From Acidobacteriota bacterium (GTDB lineage: Bacteria > Acidobacteriota > Terriglobia > Terriglobales > Acidobacteriaceae), in assembly GCA_021805955.1 (NCBI GenBank), contig JAJZDO010000025.1:1-8743 (forward strand): a DNA stretch of 8,743 bases. The letters run 5' to 3'. Of the stretch, positions 5,398 through 8,743 are shown piece after piece; position 1 is the stretch's first letter, and each line of letters opens with the position of its first letter. The translations under genes were made by a program, and so were the position numbers. The notes under the pieces are model-generated. The model saw only the letters and a list, made by a program, of their open reading frames with translations, did not search any database and was not told the DNA's origin.

Positions 5398-6982
5398 AAT
5401 CGACATGGCCCCGCACCATCCGCGAATGCTTGGCGCAGCCCGGATCGTGTTGCGGAAAATCCGTGCGCGCATGGGCCCCGCGAGATTCTCTGCGTGCCAA
5501 AGCGCAGGCCACAATCAGCTCCGCCACAGTGTGCAGATTGCACAGTTCAGCGTTCTCCCGGTTGGTGGCGGCTGGTAGTTCGCGACGCATGTTATCCAAT
5601 TCCGCTTCCAGTGCGGACAACCCCACTTGATCGCGCAACAAGCCGGCGTGCAGCCACATCAGACCGCGCAGGCGTTCCCGCAATGCGGATACTCTGCTGG
5701 CTGCTGGCTCCGGTGAGGAAACTTTCTGGGCCGCCGCGGCGGCTTTGTCTGGGGTTGCCGGCGTCTCCCTGCGGGGGCCTTCCTTCAACATCGTCTCAGC
5801 CGCACGCGCACCGAAAACCAGTCCTTCCAGCAAAGAGTTGCTGGCTAGCCGGTTCGCCCCATGCACCCCCGTACATGCAACCTCGCCCGCCGCGTAGAGA
5901 CCGGGCAGGGTGGTACGCCCAAACAAGTCCGTTCTGACTCCACCCATCAGGTAGTGCGCCGCCGGACGGACCGGGATCAAATCGCGAGCGAGATCCAAGC
6001 CATAGGTTTGCAAGCATGAAGAGATGCCAGGAAAGCGGGCGAGCAGGTCCTTGCCGGTAACATGGCGCATGTCGAGATACACCGGGAGTGCTTCTCCAGG
6101 CCGTTCGCCTCCGCCTTCGCGCATGATGGCCCGCGCCACTACATCACGCGGCGCCAGTTCCGCCATCGAATGGTACCGATCCATGAACCTCTCGCCACGA
6201 TGGTTGCGCAAAACTGCGCCTTCACCACGCAGTGCTTCCGACAACAGAAAACGAGGCGCGCCGGTGACGCTCAGCGCCGTCGGATGAAACTGATAGAACT
6301 CCATGTCGGAGACTTCGGCCCCAGCACGGTACGCCATGGCGATACCATCGCCAGTCGCAACCAAAGGATTGGTGGTGTCACTGTATACCTGACCCGCGCC
6401 CCCGCTGGCCAGCAGCACTCCTCGTCCCACAAACAGCAGCGGTTTGGCCGCCGCATCCAGCGCATGCACTCCAATGATTCTGCCGTCGCGAGCAACCAGA
6501 CCCCGAGTCGTAAGCCGCTCGTAGAGGCGAATGTTCGGCTCCTGCTGCACGCGCTGCAAGAGAGCACGGCCAATTTCCCTGCCAGTGGCATCGCCATTTG
6601 CGTGCAGGATGCGGGGCAAGCTGTGCGCCCCTTCACGCGTCCGCATCAGATCGCCGAAGCCGTCGCCCTCGCGATCGAAGTTGGTTCCCCATGCCAGCAG
6701 CTCGGCGATTCGCGCAGGGCCTTCTTCGACCAGCAGATGCGCAGCCTGCTCAAACACCAGTCCATCGCCAGCCTGAATGGTGTCCTGGGCATGCAGTTCG
6801 ACGTCCTCCGCGCCTCCCATGGCGACGGCAATACCGCCTTGCGCATAATGGGTGTTGGACTCGGAGGCGCCTTCCTTGGTAATCAGCGTCACTTCCGCCG
6901 TTTTGGCCAGCGTGAGCGCTGCGCGCAGGCCCGTGATTCCAGCTCCAATGACAATCCAGTCAGACAGTAAAGACGTCTCCAC
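5381..6982 (-). CDS. nadB: L-aspartate oxidase
   Basis: This FAD enzyme oxidises L-aspartate to iminoaspartate, the first step of de novo NAD synthesis (used next by NadA), in the cytoplasm. At 533 residues it matches E. coli NadB (540). The N terminus has the dinucleotide fold G-A-G-I-T-G at 13-18; S-N-T-H-Y-A-Q-G-G-I at 42-51 and N-G-D-A-T-G-R at 129-135 follow. Active-site residues include His233 (F-H-P-T), Glu249 and Arg252 (S-E-A-L-R-G-E-G), Arg279 (E-L-A-P-R-D), His343 (A-A-H-Y) and Arg378 (G-A-N-R-L-A-S-N-S-L-L-E-G). The C-terminal helical domain ends with A-R-R-E-S-R-G-A-H. An Ala-rich linker lies near 405-430. E-L-A-P-R-D and R-G-A-H features separate it from succinate dehydrogenase/fumarate reductase flavoproteins. 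The start is GTG at 6982 without an obvious ribosome site, chosen by family alignment. It stands alone: nadA and nadC are not in view. Confidence 0.95.
   Translation of the reverse strand: METSLLSDWIVIGAGITGLRAALTLAKTAEVTLITKEGASESNTHYAQGGIAVAMGGAEDVELHAQDTIQAGDGLVFEQAAHLLVEEGPARIAELLAWGTNFDREGDGFGDLMRTREGAHSLPRILHANGDATGREIGRALLQRVQQEPNIRLYERLTTRGLVARDGRIIGVHALDAAAKPLLFVGRGVLLASGGAGQVYSDTTNPLVATGDGIAMAYRAGAEVSDMEFYQFHPTALSVTGAPRFLLSEALRGEGAVLRNHRGERFMDRYHSMAELAPRDVVARAIMREGGGERPGEALPVYLDMRHVTGKDLLARFPGISSCLQTYGLDLARDLIPVRPAAHYLMGGVRTDLFGRTTLPGLYAAGEVACTGVHGANRLASNSLLEGLVFGARAAETMLKEGPRRETPATPDKAAAAAQKVSSPEPAASRVSALRERLRGLMWLHAGLLRDQVGLSALEAELDNMRRELPAATNRENAELCNLHTVAELIVACALARRESRGAHARTDFPQHDPGCAKHSRMVRGHVDFIDFS
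5383..5404 (-). terminator. Small hairpin with T-run at the nadB/terC-like 3' overlap
   Basis: On the minus strand GTCGAT-TTC-ATCGAC (5404-5390) forms a perfect 6-base stem with a 3-base loop and is followed by TTTTCTT, resembling a weak intrinsic terminator for nadB. It lies within the last nadB codons, just before its TAG, and on the plus strand it covers the TerC-like stop codon. The stem is short and its sequence is also constrained by coding, so it may be fortuitous. No other terminator is visible between the two convergent genes. Confidence 0.3.
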
Positions 6983-7079
6983 GATGTTGAGGATAGCACG
7001 CAGACAACAGGTGTTTCTTGTGCCGATACTCCGATCGCCGCTCGAATGAGGTCAGTCTGCGATACGATAGAAAATCAGC
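6983..7079. promoter_or_regulatory. Divergent nadB/aroB promoter region
   Basis: These 97 bases separate the divergent starts of nadB (minus) and aroB (plus), so both promoters must lie here or slightly inside the genes. A possible plus-strand -10-like TACGAT is at 7063-7068 but it lacks a good -35 box. I found no clear operator palindrome or riboswitch-like structure. The assignment rests on gene orientation. Confidence 0.45.
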
Positions 7080-8186
7080 GTGTCCACAATTCTTGTCAAA
7101 ACCGCATCTGTAAATTACCCGGTGGTTGTTCAACCGCGTCTGCTCGAAAGGCTGGCCGGCCAGGTGTGCAAAGCCTGCGGCGAACAGCGTTCGATCTTCG
7201 TCGTCACTTCCCGGGAGATATGGTCTCGCTGGGGGCACACCTTTCTCTCCTCCTTCGCAGCCAGGAAGATCGACATCTTGCCGCTGTTCATTCCCCCTGG
7301 AGAACGATTCAAGCAACTAAAAACCGTAGAGCATCTGGCCGAAAAAATGATCGTTGCCGGCGCCAAACGCGATGCTCTCCTGGTGGCTTTCGGAGGCGGC
7401 GTGATTGGAGACATGACCGGCTTTCTCGCCGCAATTTATATGCGCGGAATCCGCTATGTTCAGGTCCCCACCACCTATCTTTCGCAAATCGACTCATCGC
7501 TGGGCGGCAAAACGGGAGTCAATCTTCGCATGGGCAAGAACCTGTTGGGAAGTTTTCATCCGCCCGTCGCAGTGTTTTCCGACCCAACGGTTTTATCCAC
7601 GCTGCCCCCCGCGGAGTTGCGATCCGGTGCAGTGGAAAGTGTAAAAGCCGCCGTGCTCGGCGATGCCCGCTACTTTGACTGGCTGGAACACAACCTCGAC
7701 AGTTTGTTGGCTGGTGAAACAGAAACATTGACCCGGGCAATTGAAACCTCGGTGCGCATCAAGGCGGAAATCGTCAGCTCGGACGAACGCGAGTCCGGCG
7801 AGCGAATGTTATTGAATCTCGGCCACACCGTAGGACATGCCATTGAAGCGGCCACGCGTTACCGCGGCCTGCTGCACGGCGAAGCGGTGGCGTGGGGAAT
7901 GATCGCTTCGCTGCATCTGGCGGTTGCGCGATCTGCTCTGACGCCCGAACAAGCCACGCGCATCGAGGAACTGACGTTTCGCCTGGGCCCATTTCCGCGG
8001 TTTCGCGCTACTGCGAAGGTTTTGCTGGAACGTACCGCTGGCGACAAAAAACACTTGCAGAGTGCACGCCGTTTTGTTCTGCCCATAGCGATCGGCAAAG
8101 CCATCGTAGTCGAAGACGTCAGTCAGCAGGAATTGCTGGCTGCAATTCAATCCATGTTGCGAACGATGAAAGAACGTGGCGTATGA
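7080..8186 (+). CDS. aroB: 3-dehydroquinate synthase
   Basis: This cytoplasmic NAD- and metal-dependent enzyme turns DAHP into 3-dehydroquinate, step two of the shikimate pathway toward chorismate. The 368 residues match the family (E. coli 362). Seen in order: P-P-G-E at 72-75, the NAD-binding G-G-G-V-I-G-D-M-T-G-F at 105-115, P-T-T-Y-L-S-Q-I-D-S-S-L-G-G-K-T-G-V-N at 130-148, and the metal ligands Glu186 (A-V-E-S-V-K), His249 (N-L-G-H-T-V-G-H) and His266 (L-L-H-G-E). D-K-K-H at 322-325 follows. Substitutions from the common T-T-L-L-A-Q-V-D-S-S-V-G-G-K are conservative, so activity is expected. The start is GTG at 7080, which places the first strand as in other AroB proteins; the ribosome site is weak. 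The stop overlaps the next start by 4 bases (ATGA), suggesting translational coupling. Transcription diverges from nadB. Confidence 0.96.
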   Translation: MSTILVKTASVNYPVVVQPRLLERLAGQVCKACGEQRSIFVVTSREIWSRWGHTFLSSFAARKIDILPLFIPPGERFKQLKTVEHLAEKMIVAGAKRDALLVAFGGGVIGDMTGFLAAIYMRGIRYVQVPTTYLSQIDSSLGGKTGVNLRMGKNLLGSFHPPVAVFSDPTVLSTLPPAELRSGAVESVKAAVLGDARYFDWLEHNLDSLLAGETETLTRAIETSVRIKAEIVSSDERESGERMLLNLGHTVGHAIEAATRYRGLLHGEAVAWGMIASLHLAVARSALTPEQATRIEELTFRLGPFPRFRATAKVLLERTAGDKKHLQSARRFVLPIAIGKAIVVEDVSQQELLAAIQSMLRTMKERGV

Positions 8187-8743
8187 CTGCGCCCGCCAGC
8201 GGGGCCGAGCCACCCGGGGCCGCGGATGAGCACAGCGCCAGCCAGGCCGTGCAGTGCATGTTCGACGGAATTGCGCCCCGGTACGACCTGCTCAATCACG
8301 TGTTGTCAGCCAATGTCGATCGCATATGGTGGCGCCGAACCGCGAGCACGTTCGCACCCATCCTGAAAAAACCGCAGGCCGTCGTTCTGGATGTATGTTG
8401 CGGCACTGGAGATATGACCCTGGCACTGCTGCGGCACCGTCCAGCGGGCGCTGAACCAGTCCTGGCGCTCGACTTTGCCCATGCCATGCTCGAACGCGCG
8501 AAAGAGAAATTCTCTTCTCCTGAATGTTCCGGCAAAGCCGTGGTCGCCATCGAAGCGGACGCGCTCCACATGCCCATTCCCGATGGCTCCATCGACCTGA
8601 TCACCACGGCATTTGGCTTCCGCAACCTTGCCAATTATGAAACTGGGCTCAAGGAGATGCATCGGGTGATGCTCCCCGGCGCGGAACTGGGAATTTTGGA
8701 CTTCAACGAACCCGGCGGCCTCTTCGGGAAGGTTTACAACTTT
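8183..8743 (+). CDS. ubiE/menG: Demethylmenaquinone/ubiquinone methyltransferase, partial: first 187 residues
   Basis: This SAM-dependent C-methyltransferase carries out the ring methylation that finishes menaquinone (and, where present, a step of ubiquinone) synthesis at the membrane. The frame is open to the right edge; family proteins are about 230-260 residues, so the C-terminal part is missing. After a variable 20-residue lead come M-F-D-G-I-A-P-R-Y-D-L-L-N-H at 26-39, W-W-R-R at 49-52, the SAM-binding D-V-C-C-G-T-G-D at 70-77, Asp97 at the end of strand 2, A-D-A-L-H-M-P at 125-131 and the hallmark A-F-G-F-R-N-L at 143-149, then G-I-L-D-F-N-E-P at 170-177. These separate it from general methyltransferases. 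P-G-A at 165-167 replaces the usual P-G-G. The start ATG lies in the aroB stop. I favour the menaquinone role if the host is an acidobacterium, a group known for menaquinones. Confidence 0.93.
   Translation, partial: MTAPASGAEPPGAADEHSASQAVQCMFDGIAPRYDLLNHVLSANVDRIWWRRTASTFAPILKKPQAVVLDVCCGTGDMTLALLRHRPAGAEPVLALDFAHAMLERAKEKFSSPECSGKAVVAIEADALHMPIPDGSIDLITTAFGFRNLANYETGLKEMHRVMLPGAELGILDFNEPGGLFGKVYNF

Noticed and set aside
6062..6970. Plus-strand open frame of 302 codons
   Set aside because: It is antisense to nadB, whose sequence matches L-aspartate oxidase over its full length. The antisense translation shows no family features.

Overview
This is a GC-rich, tightly packed bacterial chromosomal window with metabolic and export genes on both strands. 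No phage, transposon, CRISPR array, rRNA or tRNA was seen. Three things suggest a Gram-negative soil-type bacterium, most likely Acidobacteriota. The TatA/B protein has a long Pro/Ser/Thr-rich tail and a 'LPDTVFIFVLALIIFGPKKLPEIG'-type start (residues 3 to 26). A BlaI-type regulator remnant reads K-L-T-K-L-E-L-Q-I-L-E-T-L-W. A UbiE/MenG methyltransferase sits beside aroB. The lineage rests on family resemblance from memory, not on a search.

Layout. (1) 1-1583, minus strand: araD (L-ribulose-5-phosphate 4-epimerase) followed, after 6 bases, by a sodium:solute symporter that runs off the left edge. Together they form a pentose or sugar uptake and use unit. (2) 1584-1962: a 379-base gap between divergent transcription units. 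It holds what looks like the decayed 5' end of a blaI/mecI-type repressor gene. (3) 1963-5397, plus strand: a close-packed operon of tatA/B-like gene, tatC, a secreted M28 metallopeptidase of glutaminyl-cyclase type, and a TerC-family membrane protein. The junctions are an 8-base overlap, a 1-base overlap and a 9-base gap. (4) 5381-6982, minus strand: nadB (L-aspartate oxidase, NAD synthesis). Its 3' end overlaps the 3' end of the terC-like gene by 17 bases, across a small hairpin. (5) 7080-8743, plus strand: aroB (3-dehydroquinate synthase), then ubiE/menG (quinone methyltransferase) starting inside the aroB stop (ATGA) and cut by the right edge.

The most thought-provoking part is block 3. 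A Tat translocase, an exported zinc enzyme and a TerC protein are co-encoded, and TerC proteins are now linked to metal export and to metal loading of secreted enzymes. This could be a small export-and-metalation module. Block 5 joins the shikimate pathway, which supplies chorismate for menaquinone, with the methylation of (mena)quinone. The remaining genes are ordinary housekeeping or catabolic genes.
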